Part shown: positions 24,874 through 33,834 of the stretch, one piece after another | How positions within the stretch are numbered: position 1 is the stretch's first letter | Layout: every line of letters begins with the position of its first letter | Origin: Tepidamorphus gemmatus | GTDB lineage: Bacteria > Pseudomonadota > Alphaproteobacteria > Rhizobiales > Tepidamorphaceae | Assembly: GCF_004346195.1 (NCBI RefSeq) | Contig: NZ_SMAK01000009.1 | Span: 62,001 to 126,000 of the forward strand | Direction of reading: 5' to 3' | Length of the DNA stretch: 64,000 bases | Translations under genes and position numbers: made by a program | Notes under the pieces: generated by a model | Told to the model about the DNA's origin: nothing | The model's database searches: none | What the model saw: only the letters and a program-made list of their open reading frames with translations

Positions 24874-25119
24874 TCAGAGCGAGGCGAACAGCTTGGCGTT
24901 CGGACAGAACCGTTCGGCACCGTCCGTGCCCTCGGTCTGCTCCATCCACCGGGCGCAGACCTCGACCGAGCCGCAATCCATGCAGCGGCGTGCCGCGCGC
25001 TCCAACGACATCGCCTCGCAGATCGTGATGGTGTCGCCCTGCAGCGTACCGTACCGCCGCATCATCTCGCCCATCAGCCGGGCATGACGCTCCCGGTTCG
25101 CCATCAGTCGCTCGAACAT
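24874..25119 (-). CDS. DUF6455 family small cysteine protein
   Basis: An 81-residue protein with five cysteines (34, 46, 49, 55, 72) in the pattern ARRCMDCGSVEVCARWM then RFCPNAKLF, characteristic of DUF6455 (small alphaproteobacterial proteins). The CxxC-x5-C plus C arrangement suggests metal or Fe-S binding. It has no signal peptide. The function is unknown. It is the first gene of a short run with DUF3095. Upstream lies the 16-bp minisatellite. Confidence 0.75.
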   Translation of the reverse strand: MFERLMANRERHARLMGEMMRRYGTLQGDTITICEAMSLERAARRCMDCGSVEVCARWMEQTEGTDGAERFCPNAKLFASL

Positions 25120-25168
25120 CGGTGATCCTCCCTGGCATCAGCACGACGACCGCCGCCGCGCATGACGC

Positions 25169-25264
25169 CCCTGTGTCGTCTCGTCCCTGTGTCGTCTCGT
25201 CCCTGTGTCGTCTCGTCCCTGTGTCGTCTCGTCCCTGTGTCGTCTCGTCCCTGTGTCGTCTCGT
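25169..25264 (+). repeat. Minisatellite: six perfect copies of a 16-bp unit
   Basis: The unit CCCTGTGTCGTCTCGT repeats without mismatch at 25169, 25185, 25201, 25217, 25233 and 25249; a degenerate seventh copy follows to about 25279. The 16-base period is not a multiple of three, so it is unlikely to be coding. It lies just upstream of the DUF6455 gene (start at 25119, minus strand), where it could vary promoter spacing. Confidence 0.95.
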
Positions 25265-25305
25265 TACTGTGTCGCGTCAGGAGCGTAGCGCACCCGCCGC
25301 CGTAG

Positions 25306-25644
25306 TTGCATCCGCAACACTACGGACCTCCGCCGGACGGCCACAGCGGCGCCGGTGCACCACGATCCGGTCAGCCCGCTGCACCTCGATCCGCATCGGC
25401 GGCTCAACAACATGCCGCTAGGGAGCTGCTCCACGGCTTCGTCTATGGGGTGTTCCTGCATGCCGGACTGATGGCGGCGACGCTGCTCACCCATGTCGTG
25501 CCGGTGATCCCGCTGTGGCTGTATCCGGCCATCCTATTCGCGACCGCCTCGGTACCACTGGCAATCCGCCTGCGGGCAAGCCGGTCGGCGGTCCCGTCCG
25601 TCACCCGCCCCGACTCGCCAGCACCCGCTTCGTCCGGGCGGTAG
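25306..25644 (+). CDS. Possible small membrane protein
   Basis: An open frame of 112 codons from a TTG start. The first 40 residues are proline- and glycine-rich and unconvincing. The part from ELLHGFVYGVFLHAGL through TLLTHVVPVIPLWLYPAILFA looks like two membrane helices with a basic tail (IRLRASRS). The real start may lie further in, near 25430, where AGGGAG precedes CTG codons. Its 3' end overlaps the convergent hrpB stop by 44 bases. No family is recognised and the evidence is weak. Confidence 0.3.
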   Translation: MHPQHYGPPPDGHSGAGAPRSGQPAAPRSASAAQQHAARELLHGFVYGVFLHAGLMAATLLTHVVPVIPLWLYPAILFATASVPLAIRLRASRSAVPSVTRPDSPAPASSGR

Positions 25645-28117
25645 GCGCCGCAGTCAGCGGATCGTCGGGCCAGGGATGCTTCGGGTAGCGCCCCTTCATC
25701 TCTGCCTTCACCTGGCGATATCCGTCGCGCCAGAAGGTGGCGAGATCGGAGGTGATCTGCACCGGCCGGCCGGCCGGCGACAGCAGATGGACCAGCACCG
25801 GCACCCGCCCTCCGGCGATGCGCGGCGTCTCGGTCGCCCCGAACATCTCCTGCAATTTCACCGCCAGCACCGGTATCTCGCCCGCGCAATAGTCGAGCCG
25901 GAGGCGGGAGCCGCTGGGGACTTCCAGATGCGTCGGGGCAAGGTCGTCGAGCCGCCGGCGCGCCTCCCAGTCGAGCCCACTTGCCAGAATGGTGGCGAGA
26001 TCGAGTCGGGACAGGTCGGCGAGCCGGGTCACGCCGACGAGATGCGGAGCCAGCCAGTCGCCGATCGTCGCGGCAAGTGCCTCGTCAGACAGGTCTGGCC
26101 AGTCCATCCCGTCCGATATCCGCCGCAGAAGGGCGACGCGGGCGCGCAGCTGGCGGGCTTCCTCGCTCCACGGCAGACGGCCGATCCCGCGCGCCGCCAC
26201 CGCTGCCGATAGCGCCCGCGCCACCGCGTCCTGGTCGGGCCGCTCGATCGGCCGCTCGTCGAGCACGATCGCCATGAATCGGCGCAGCCGGTGCGCCGTC
26301 ACCCGGTCGGCCCGTGCGTCATAGGCGATCTCATCGGCCTCGATGATGCGGTCTGCGAAGGCGGACTCGATCTCCTGGCGCACGATCGGCACGGCGAGCC
26401 GGATCCGCGCATCCGCTTCGCCGCCGCCGACGGTCGCAACCGCAAGAAGCGCCTCCCCGGCCAACGGATCCTCGGGCGGAAGACTGGCGCCCCGTCCGCC
26501 GGCGAGCCGGAACCGTCCGATTCCGCCGCGCTGCTGGGCGATGCGGTCGGGATAGGCGAGCATCGAGATGCGCCCTGCCGCGCCGGCCGGATCGGCGCTG
26601 GCCTCCACGCCGAGCCGCCGGCGCCACGCGCGTGCCGCGAGCAACGCCCGGCGCCGCGCGCCCTCGTCCAGGCGCGCCCCGGCTGGAAGGCCGCCCCTCG
26701 CACCATGCCGCAAGATCTCGATCCGGGTCCTGAGGTCGGCATCACATGCGCAGCCCGACCCGACCAGGATGTCGCGCTCCTCGATCAGGGCTGCGATCTC
26801 GCAGGCGATCGCGGCCTCGCCGTGCTCCTGCGCGGCGAGCAGCATGTGGGCGAGACGGGGATGCGCGCCAAGTCGCGCCATCGCCCTGCCATGCGCCGTG
26901 ATGCCGCCATCGCTGTCGACTGCACCGAGCAGCCTCAACAGGTCCCGCGCCTGCGCCAGCGCCGCCTCGGGCGGTGGATCAAGCCAGGCCAGCGTCGAGG
27001 CGTCGCGCACGCCCCACTGGGCGAGCTCGAGCGCCAGCGGGGCGAGGTCGGCGTCGAGAATTTCCGGGCGGTCGTAGGCGACGAGACCGCGTTCCTCGGC
27101 CAGGCTCCACAACCGGTAGCAGACGCCCGGCGCGGTGCGCCCGGCCCGTCCGCGCCGCTGCTCGGCCGCCGCCCTCGACACCGGCACCGTTTCCAGCCGA
27201 CTCATCGCGCTCACAGGATCGAACCGCGCGCGCCGCGACAGGCCGCCATCGATGACGACCCGCACCCCGTCGATGGTCAGGCTGGTCTCGGCGATCGACG
27301 TCGCCAGTACCACCTTGCGGCGTCCCCCTGCCGATGGCCGGATCGCCGCGTCCTGTGCCGCCCTGTCCAGCGCGCCATAGAGCGGCATCACGTCGGCGGA
27401 CTCAGGAAGCCCGGCTTCGGCGATCAGTGCCGCGAGGCGACGGATCTCGCCCTCCCCCGGCAGGAAGACGAGCATGTCCCCGTCGGTATCGGCGAGCGCA
27501 CGCCGTACGGCCTCGGCCATTGCCGGAACGAAGCGGTCACGCGGCGGCCGGCGCAGATGGCGCGTCTCGACCGGAAAGCTGCGCCCCTGGGTGCGAATCA
27601 CCGGCGCCCCGCCAAGCAGGGCGGCGACCGCCGATCCGTCGAGCGTCGCGGACATCACCAACAGCTTCAGATCATCCCGAAGGCTCGTCACCTCCAGCGT
27701 CAGCGCCAGCCCCAGATCGGCCTGCAGGCTGCGCTCGTGGAACTCGTCGAAGATGACGAGTCCGACACCCTCGAGCCCCGGATCGGACTGAAGCCGCCGC
27801 GTCAGGATACCCTCCGTGACCACCTCAATGCGGGTGGTGCGGCCGACGACGGAATCGAGGCGTGTGCGGTAGCCGACCGTCTCGCCGACCGCCTCGCCGA
27901 GCATGTCGGCCATGCGCTGGGCGGCGGCACGGGCGGCAAGGCGCCTCGGCTCGAGCATCACGATCCGCCGTCCCGCGAGCCAGGGTGCTTCGAGCAGCGC
28001 CAGTGGCACACGCGTCGTCTTGCCGGCACCGGGCGGCGCCTCGAGCACGGCGGCAGAATGGTCGGCGAGTGCTGCCTCCAGCTCCGGCAGCACGGCTTCG
28101 ATGGGAAGATCCGTCAT
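25601..28117 (-). CDS. hrpB: ATP-dependent helicase HrpB
   Basis: An 838-residue DEAH-type helicase. Walker A is APPGAGKTTRVPL (residues 27-39), Walker B-type box IFDEFHERSLQADL, SAT motif VMSATLDG, and motif VI EQRRGRAGRTAPGVCYRLW. The C-terminal HrpB-specific region ends GYRQVKAEMKGRYPKHPWPDDP, a hallmark of this family. It is presumed to act in RNA metabolism, and its cellular role is poorly known. ATG 28117 (MTDLPIEAVLPEL) matches family starts; the open frame upstream overlaps nothing conserved. It follows the cyclase gene by 31 bases. Confidence 0.95.
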   Translation of the reverse strand: MTDLPIEAVLPELEAALADHSAAVLEAPPGAGKTTRVPLALLEAPWLAGRRIVMLEPRRLAARAAAQRMADMLGEAVGETVGYRTRLDSVVGRTTRIEVVTEGILTRRLQSDPGLEGVGLVIFDEFHERSLQADLGLALTLEVTSLRDDLKLLVMSATLDGSAVAALLGGAPVIRTQGRSFPVETRHLRRPPRDRFVPAMAEAVRRALADTDGDMLVFLPGEGEIRRLAALIAEAGLPESADVMPLYGALDRAAQDAAIRPSAGGRRKVVLATSIAETSLTIDGVRVVIDGGLSRRARFDPVSAMSRLETVPVSRAAAEQRRGRAGRTAPGVCYRLWSLAEERGLVAYDRPEILDADLAPLALELAQWGVRDASTLAWLDPPPEAALAQARDLLRLLGAVDSDGGITAHGRAMARLGAHPRLAHMLLAAQEHGEAAIACEIAALIEERDILVGSGCACDADLRTRIEILRHGARGGLPAGARLDEGARRRALLAARAWRRRLGVEASADPAGAAGRISMLAYPDRIAQQRGGIGRFRLAGGRGASLPPEDPLAGEALLAVATVGGGEADARIRLAVPIVRQEIESAFADRIIEADEIAYDARADRVTAHRLRRFMAIVLDERPIERPDQDAVARALSAAVAARGIGRLPWSEEARQLRARVALLRRISDGMDWPDLSDEALAATIGDWLAPHLVGVTRLADLSRLDLATILASGLDWEARRRLDDLAPTHLEVPSGSRLRLDYCAGEIPVLAVKLQEMFGATETPRIAGGRVPVLVHLLSPAGRPVQITSDLATFWRDGYRQVKAEMKGRYPKHPWPDDPLTAAPTARTKRVLASRGG

Positions 28118-28148
28118 CGGACAGTCGGGTCCGCTGTGCTCGCGTGTC

Positions 28149-29681
28149 TCATGGTCTGGCGGCAACCCGGAAGGTGTTGATCGCCAGGATCCGGCAATCC
28201 GGAGCCGTGCGGCGGCACTCCGCCATGGCCGACTCCGTCGCCTCGCGCTGGCTGCCGCGCCCGACGGTGACACCGATGTCGCCCGCCCCGACCGCCACCG
28301 CGCGCCAGTCCGGTCCGGCGTAGACCGCCATCACCCGCTCGCGCTGGGCAGGGCTCAACGCCATATCGCTCTCCGGCCGGAACAGGCCCTCGATCTCGAC
28401 ACCTTCAGGAAACGGAAAGGCGAACCGATCGTCTACCGCCGCCAGCAGGCACGGCACGCCGGCGCGGTCGCCGCAGAATTCGAGCGACCGGCGCACCGGA
28501 TCGAGCCGTCCCGTCCCGCCCCAGCTCATGCCGATCAGCCCGTCGTCATTGATCGCCAGCGCGCGTGGCAACGGCCGCTCGCTGAAGCTTTCGATCAGCG
28601 CACGGTCAGACGCGCGGGCAAACGGGACCCGGTCCGGGTCGAACGGCTCGCCGCCGCCGGCAACCTCTCGCAGCCAGGGCTGTGGCGGCATGGCAGGCAG
28701 CGGATGCGGCCACACCATCGTGTCGCCCACGGCGTAGATCTCGCAGGCCTCGTTGGTCGCGCTCGTGCACGCGGCCAGCGCCTTGTCGCGGGCGACCGCC
28801 TCCGAGGGTTCCGCAACCGCAAAGCCGTAGCCGTAGCGGTTGATCGCCAGCGCCTTGTGGTCGCGGGCCGGCACGTAGGAATCCTTGATGTCGTTGCGGT
28901 TGTCCTCGCGCAGGAACGGCACCCGCTCGGCTATGAAGGTACCTGCGACGGCCCCTTCGGACGTTGCCGCCGTTGCGGCCGGTGCCGCCAGCGGTGCCGC
29001 AGGTCTGTCGGACGGCGGCGTCACATCGGCGGTATGGTCCATGGTCCAGAACGCGACGCCGCCGGCTGCGATCGCAACCACTGTCGCCAGCACGGCCGCC
29101 GTGCTCCAGGCTCGCCGAGTCCCGGCTGCGGCCTTGGCGGGCGCAGCGCCGGCAGGCTCGAGCTCGGCCCCCCCTGCCATCACCGCATAGACATGCACCG
29201 GCTGCGGAATGTTCTTGACCGGATGGGCGCCGAGATCGCGGAAGTGCAACGACATCTTTCCCGCCACCTGCTCGTGCACCGTGCGCGACACCCAGATGCC
29301 CCCAGGTGCCGCGAGTCCCTGCAGACGGGCAGCGACGTTCACGGCATCGCCGAGCAGATCACCATCCCGCTCCACCACGTCGCCGATGGTGATGCCGATG
29401 CGGAACAGCATCTGACGCGACTGGGGGTAGCCGTAGTTGCGCGTCCTCAGCGTCTCCTGGATGTCGATCGCCGCCCGCACAGCATCGACGGACGAGCGGA
29501 ACTCGGCCAGCACCGCATCGCCCGCGGTGTTGAAGATGCGGCCGTTATACTGGCCGACGAAATCCTCGAACACCTTGCGGTAGTTCACCAGCCGGCGGAG
29601 CGTCTCCTCCTCGTCCTCGGCCATCAGCCGCGCGTAACCGACCACATCGGCACACAGGATGACGGTGATCTTGCGCTGCAT
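28149..29681 (-). CDS. Class III adenylate/guanylate cyclase with one TM helix and a three-repeat periplasmic tail
   Basis: 510 residues. The N-terminal catalytic domain (1-170) has the metal aspartates D12 (LCADVVGY) and D55 (FNTAGDAVLAEF), plus GDLLGDAVNVAARLQ. A single helix spans about 192-212. The C-terminal part, which would be periplasmic, contains three degenerate repeats at about 276-322, 373-420 and 459-507. Each has the pattern ALAIN/AVAV, a glycine-rich strand, an A/S-rich helix with a Cys, then C-x-(I/L)-x-A-V/I, resembling DUF4189-type modules. cAMP formation on the cytoplasmic side is likely; the tail may sense a ligand. ATG 29681 (MQRKITVIL) is the family start. Confidence 0.88.
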   Translation of the reverse strand: MQRKITVILCADVVGYARLMAEDEEETLRRLVNYRKVFEDFVGQYNGRIFNTAGDAVLAEFRSSVDAVRAAIDIQETLRTRNYGYPQSRQMLFRIGITIGDVVERDGDLLGDAVNVAARLQGLAAPGGIWVSRTVHEQVAGKMSLHFRDLGAHPVKNIPQPVHVYAVMAGGAELEPAGAAPAKAAAGTRRAWSTAAVLATVVAIAAGGVAFWTMDHTADVTPPSDRPAAPLAAPAATAATSEGAVAGTFIAERVPFLREDNRNDIKDSYVPARDHKALAINRYGYGFAVAEPSEAVARDKALAACTSATNEACEIYAVGDTMVWPHPLPAMPPQPWLREVAGGGEPFDPDRVPFARASDRALIESFSERPLPRALAINDDGLIGMSWGGTGRLDPVRRSLEFCGDRAGVPCLLAAVDDRFAFPFPEGVEIEGLFRPESDMALSPAQRERVMAVYAGPDWRAVAVGAGDIGVTVGRGSQREATESAMAECRRTAPDCRILAINTFRVAARP

Positions 29682-29775
29682 CGAAATCTGCCGGCTCGGG
29701 ACCCCGCGGATGTGCGGCCTCATTCAACCAGAAGCGCGTCCGCCGCGGAAGCGCGGGGCGGACTGACGGTCGGCG

Positions 29776-31446
29776 TCATCTGCTTCGCTGCTCTCCCGGC
29801 ACCGGCGGGTGGATGAACTCCCACGGGCTTACCTCGCTGTCGGGATCGACGACGACCTCGATCAGCGCCGGCGCATCGTCGGCCAGCGCCAGTTCGAGCA
29901 CCGGGCGCAGCGCGTCCGGGCTGTGGACGCGATGGCCTGCCACGCCGAAACTCTCGGCGAGCTTGAGGAAATCCGGATTGGCGAGTTCGGAGGCGATGAT
30001 CCGGCCGTCGAACAGCGTCTTCTGATCACGCCGCACGTTGCCGAACGCCCCGTTGTTGAACAGCACGGTGACGAGGCTGATCCGTTCGGCGACAGCGGTC
30101 GCAAGATCCTGCACGCCGAACATGAAGCCGCCGTCGCCGGTGATCGAGATGACCGCCCGGTCCGGATTCGCCACCTTGACGCCGAGCGCGGTCGGAAAGC
30201 CGAAGCCGAGCGTACCCTGGTAGCCGGAACTGACATAGGTGCGCGGCTCGTAGACCGGGAAGCCATAGTAGGAGACGAAGCCCGCCTGGCACAGCTCCTC
30301 GACCAGAAAGCCGTCGCGCGGCAGCACGTCGCGGATCACCTTCAGGTAAGAGATGTGCGGCTCGACACGGGCGATCTTGCGCGCCGCGGCGGCCTTCGCT
30401 CCGGCGATCCAGTCGGCCGTGTCCGGCTCGGGCGCACGCACCCGGCCGATCGCCTCGGCGAGCAGCCGCGCCCCTTCGGCAGCGTCCGCCACGATCCCGG
30501 CATGCGGCTTCAGACGGACCATCTCGGTCGGGTCGATGTCGATGCGGATCAGCCAGGGTGGCGGCGCCGGCCGGTCGACGAGGCGCATCATGCCGCCGCC
30601 CCAGCGCATGTACTGCATTTCGCAGCGGCTGCCGATGCCGATCAGCGCATCCGTCTCCGGCCACAGCTCATGGGCCGCCGCGCTGGACAGGCCGAGCGGG
30701 TCGTCCTCGGCCACTACCCCACGTCCCGAGCGGAACGCGGTGACAGGCGCGCCCAGCACCTCAGCCAGGGCGCGGACCTCGGCGCGCGCGTGCTGCGCCC
30801 CGCCGCCGACCATGATCACCGGCCGCCGGCAGTCCTTCAGGATGGCCACGGCGCGAGCGATCTCGTCCGGATCGACGGCGGGTGGCGGCGGGATCTCGGC
30901 GGCGACGGCACGCTCCACCGGCGCCTGCGCGGCCAGCCTGTCCATGCACATTTCGAGATAGCCCGGCCCCGGTCGGCCTGACAGCATCGCCGCCAGCGCC
31001 CGGTTGACCGCCGCAGGAACGTCCTGCGGCCGCTCCACGTGGGCAGCATGCTTGTTGAGCCGCGCCATGATGCCCAGCTGGTCGGGAATCTCGTGCAGCG
31101 CACCGCGCCCGCGCCCGAGGAAGTCGCTGGGCACCTGACCGGTCAGGCAGAGCACCGGCGCATCGTTGGCATACGCCGTCGCCAGCGCTGCCGAGGCATT
31201 GAGCACGCCCGGGCCGGGTACCACCGAATAGGCGCCGACCCTGCCTGTCGACGCAGCGTAGCCATAGGCCATGTAGGCGGTCGCCTGCTCGTGGCGCGGC
31301 GTCACCGTGCGGATCGCATCGGCCTGCCTGGCGAGGCCGTCGAAGATCGGGTAGGTCTGGACGCCCGGAATCGCGAACACAGTGTCGATCCCGTTCGCGA
31401 CGAGAGCCCTTGCAAAGGCCTCGCCCGCCGATATCCGCTCTACCAT
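29776..31446 (-). CDS. Thiamine diphosphate-dependent enzyme (acetolactate synthase/decarboxylase superfamily)
   Basis: A 556-residue ThDP enzyme with the usual three domains. The catalytic Glu is E53 in RHEQATAYMAYGYA, the ThDP/Mg motif GDGGFMFGVQDLATA runs on to FNNGAFGN, and the FAD-like middle domain has VIMVGGGAQHA. GGAGG precedes ATG 31446 by 8 bases. The family includes acetolactate synthase, benzoylformate decarboxylase and sulfoacetaldehyde acetyltransferase; no small subunit or pathway partner is present to decide. It lies between a putrescine-oxidase-like gene and the cyclase. Confidence 0.85.
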   Translation of the reverse strand: MVERISAGEAFARALVANGIDTVFAIPGVQTYPIFDGLARQADAIRTVTPRHEQATAYMAYGYAASTGRVGAYSVVPGPGVLNASAALATAYANDAPVLCLTGQVPSDFLGRGRGALHEIPDQLGIMARLNKHAAHVERPQDVPAAVNRALAAMLSGRPGPGYLEMCMDRLAAQAPVERAVAAEIPPPPAVDPDEIARAVAILKDCRRPVIMVGGGAQHARAEVRALAEVLGAPVTAFRSGRGVVAEDDPLGLSSAAAHELWPETDALIGIGSRCEMQYMRWGGGMMRLVDRPAPPPWLIRIDIDPTEMVRLKPHAGIVADAAEGARLLAEAIGRVRAPEPDTADWIAGAKAAAARKIARVEPHISYLKVIRDVLPRDGFLVEELCQAGFVSYYGFPVYEPRTYVSSGYQGTLGFGFPTALGVKVANPDRAVISITGDGGFMFGVQDLATAVAERISLVTVLFNNGAFGNVRRDQKTLFDGRIIASELANPDFLKLAESFGVAGHRVHSPDALRPVLELALADDAPALIEVVVDPDSEVSPWEFIHPPVPGEQRSR

Positions 31447-31769
31447 CGCCGTACCTCCGTCCTGTTTCCGGAATGCTGTCATAGGTGTTCGTGACCGCGG
31501 GGGAAACACGGCAGAGTCGCCATGCACGGGGCGCCCCGATCCCACCCCGTCCTCATGACCGGATTCGGAGCGGGAGCCGGCGAGTCGGCCTCTGGGCGCC
31601 CGTGCGGTCTGCCGTCCGGCCCGTCCGATCCCGGATGGGACTCGCGGCCGTCGCGGATGACGCCGAGGGGCGTTGGAAATGACTCAGTGGCCGGATGCGG
31701 CCGGCCGTGCCGTCGGGAGCGGGGGGCAGGTGACACCGATCGCGAATCGACCGACGGAGGCACCGTCGT
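31447..31769. other. Non-coding gap with a degenerate GC-rich repeat
   Basis: A 323-base gap between the FAD oxidase stop and the ThDP enzyme start, both on the minus strand. The minus-strand text around 31625-31665 (CGTCATCCGCGACGGCC and CATCCGGGATCGG) resembles the CATCCCGGA-type intergenic element seen at 44101. I see no gene in it. The ThDP-enzyme promoter should lie near 31447-31520, but no clear -35/-10 pair was found. Confidence 0.35.
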
Positions 31770-33119
31770 CTACAGGATCTCGTCCTTCACCCAGAAGCCT
31801 GCATAGGCCGCCCTCAGATACAGCGGCCTGAGCCCGGGCAGCGGAAACCGCCTCAGCGGCGCGCCCATCACCGCCGGCACGATCTCGCGATCCGGCCGCC
31901 GCCCGACCGCAAGTTCAGCCGCTGCCCGGCCCGACCACGTGCCCATCGACACGCCGTTGCCGTGATAGGCGAAGGCGTGGATGACGGACGGGTCGTCCGG
32001 CAGGCGCCCGACATGGGGCACCAGATCGCGGGCGAGGCAGACGAAACCGCGCCAGAAATGGGTGATCTCGACCCCTTGCCAGGCCGGAAACATGCGGTGG
32101 AATTGCCGCGTCAGATTGGCCCGCATGGCGGCCAGGGAGTCGGGCGAGGCATCAACCCCGCCGCGCGCGCCGAACAGGAAGCTGCCGTCCGGCAGCAGCC
32201 GGAAATAGTGGAGCAGGTTGCGGCTGTCATAGGCCATGGTGCTGGTCGTCCAGCCCTGCACCGCCAGCTCCTGCGGACGCAACGGCCGCGTGGTCAGGAC
32301 ATTCGAAAGCGCAGGCAGCAGCCGCCCCGCCAAGCCCGGATGCAGGTCTTCCGGCGTGTAGCCGTTGGTCGCAACGACCACCCGTCGCGCCCTGAGCGTG
32401 CCGCCCGGCGTCGACAGCCGATGCAGCCCGTCCGCCGTCTGCCACGCCTCGACCGGACTGTGGCCATGCAGCCGGGCGCCATGCCGTGCAGCGGCCGCCG
32501 CGAGCCCACGCGCAAATTTCAGGGGATGGAGCCCAAAGCCAAACGGCAGTTCCAGCGCAGCTTCCGCTTCCGCGTTGGAGCAACCATTGGCGGCCAGATC
32601 CGGCTTGGCGATGAGCCGGCAGGAGACGCCGAACGTCTCGCGCATGAAGTCGCGATGCGCCTCGAGGTCGCGGATCCGGTTCGCACGATGCGCGATTTCC
32701 AGGTCGCCGCTTCCGGTCCGGTCGATGTCGAGCCCTTCCGCATCGGCAATCTCGCCGACCAGCTCCACGGCCGCGCGCTGCGCGGCGAAGAAGCGGCGCA
32801 CCTCGTCGAGACCGTGGCGGCCGATCAGGACCCGGTAGGATACCTTGGCGCCGCCGATGCAGCAGAAGCCGCCGTTGCGGCCGGAGGCGCCCCAGCCCGG
32901 CTCGGCGCGCTCGAGCACGCGCACGTCGATGCCATGGTCGCGGGCGAGGTGCAGTGCCGCCGACAGGCCCGTGTAGCCGCCGCCGATGATCGCGACGTCA
33001 CAACTCTCGTCGCTCTCCAGAGGCGCCGCCGCAATCGTCAGGGGCGGGGCAGTCGCCGCCCAGTAGCTGTCCACGGGCGTCGCAGGGTCGCTGGCTGCAG
33101 GATGGTAGAGATGTCTCAT
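31770..33119 (-). CDS. FAD-dependent amine oxidase, gamma-glutamylputrescine oxidase-like (DAO family)
   Basis: A 449-residue DAO-superfamily flavoprotein. The N-terminal leader ASDPATPVDSYWAATAPP is typical of PuuB/OrdL-type oxidases; then come the Rossmann motif DVAIIGGGYTGLSAALHLA, GWGASGRNGGFCCIGGAK and the C-terminal FAD loop HAFAYHGNGVSMGTWSGRAAAEL. PuuB oxidises gamma-glutamylputrescine; relatives act on other secondary amines. No puuA, puuC or puuD is adjacent, so the substrate is open. ATG 33119 gives the normal length. Confidence 0.87.
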   Translation of the reverse strand: MRHLYHPAASDPATPVDSYWAATAPPLTIAAAPLESDESCDVAIIGGGYTGLSAALHLARDHGIDVRVLERAEPGWGASGRNGGFCCIGGAKVSYRVLIGRHGLDEVRRFFAAQRAAVELVGEIADAEGLDIDRTGSGDLEIAHRANRIRDLEAHRDFMRETFGVSCRLIAKPDLAANGCSNAEAEAALELPFGFGLHPLKFARGLAAAAARHGARLHGHSPVEAWQTADGLHRLSTPGGTLRARRVVVATNGYTPEDLHPGLAGRLLPALSNVLTTRPLRPQELAVQGWTTSTMAYDSRNLLHYFRLLPDGSFLFGARGGVDASPDSLAAMRANLTRQFHRMFPAWQGVEITHFWRGFVCLARDLVPHVGRLPDDPSVIHAFAYHGNGVSMGTWSGRAAAELAVGRRPDREIVPAVMGAPLRRFPLPGLRPLYLRAAYAGFWVKDEIL

Positions 33120-33264
33120 GGCGCCATCCTATCGCGCGGGCCTGCCGAACGACACTGCCCGCAATGCGCGCCTCCTGTCCGAAAACCGACATCGCCGGTC
33201 CCTATCATGCCGAAATGGCCGCGACCGGCCCGGCCGACGCGTGCCGGCGCGACGGGAGGACAAG

Positions 33265-33834
33265 ATGGATGCGATCATCGATGACCTATTCACCACGATG
33301 CTGACCCGCGGCCACGAGATGTATGGCGGCGAGGCAGTGACGCAGCTTCAGCATGCCCTGCAATGTGCCGTGCTCGCCCGCCAGGCCGGTGCCTCGGCCG
33401 GGCTGGTGACTGCGGCACTGCTGCACGACTTCGGCCACCTCGTCGCCGACAACCAAGACATGGCCGAGCACGGCATCGACATGATGCACGAGGAGGTCGC
33501 CGCGGACCATCTCGCGCGCTGGTTCGGTCCCGAGGTGACCGAGCCGATCCGGATGCACGTGGCGGCGAAGCGCTATCTGTGCGCAGTCGATCCGCGCTAC
33601 CTGGCCGGCCTGTCGCCGGCATCGGTCGCCTCGCTCAAGGTCCAGGGTGGCCCCTTCTCCGACGCCGAGGCGGCTCGCTTCATCGACCGGCCATACGCCT
33701 CGGATGCGGTTCGGCTTCGCATCTGGGATGATCTCGCCAAGGACGTCGAGGCGGTGACACCACCCATCGAGGATTTCCGGCCGGAGGTGGAAGCCTCGCG
33801 CGCCACCCCGCGGGCCGGTTCGGCCGGCGGCTAG
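33265..33834 (+). CDS. PhnZ-like HD-domain protein (putative mixed-valent diiron oxygenase)
   Basis: A 189-residue HD-domain protein. Y20-x-x-E23 in MYGGEAVTQLQHALQCAVLA, H30, H54-D55 and H58 in ALLHDFGHL, and H98 in MHVAAKRYLCAVDPRYL follow the arrangement in PhnZ. That enzyme cleaves 2-amino-1-hydroxyethylphosphonate with a mixed-valent diiron site. GGGAGGA precedes ATG 33265. There are no phn genes or phnY nearby. Related enzymes act on inositol or trimethylaminoethylphosphonate products, so the substrate is open. Its stop overlaps the antiporter stop by 4 bases (CTAG). Confidence 0.78.
   Translation: MDAIIDDLFTTMLTRGHEMYGGEAVTQLQHALQCAVLARQAGASAGLVTAALLHDFGHLVADNQDMAEHGIDMMHEEVAADHLARWFGPEVTEPIRMHVAAKRYLCAVDPRYLAGLSPASVASLKVQGGPFSDAEAARFIDRPYASDAVRLRIWDDLAKDVEAVTPPIEDFRPEVEASRATPRAGSAGG

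Noticed and set aside
25122-25421. Plus-strand open frame across the 16-bp minisatellite
   Set aside because: The repeat period is not a multiple of three, and the translation is a cycling SSRPCVV/SSLCRLV string without features of a protein.
31479-31763. Minus-strand open frame of 94 codons in the gap upstream of the ThDP enzyme
   Set aside because: The translation (VIRDGRESHPGSDG) is the kind produced by dispersed intergenic repeats, with no ribosome site.
33831-33834. Four-base overlap of convergent stop codons (CTAG) between the HD protein and the antiporter
   Set aside because: A palindromic CTAG naturally gives TAG on both strands; this is compact packing rather than a regulatory feature.
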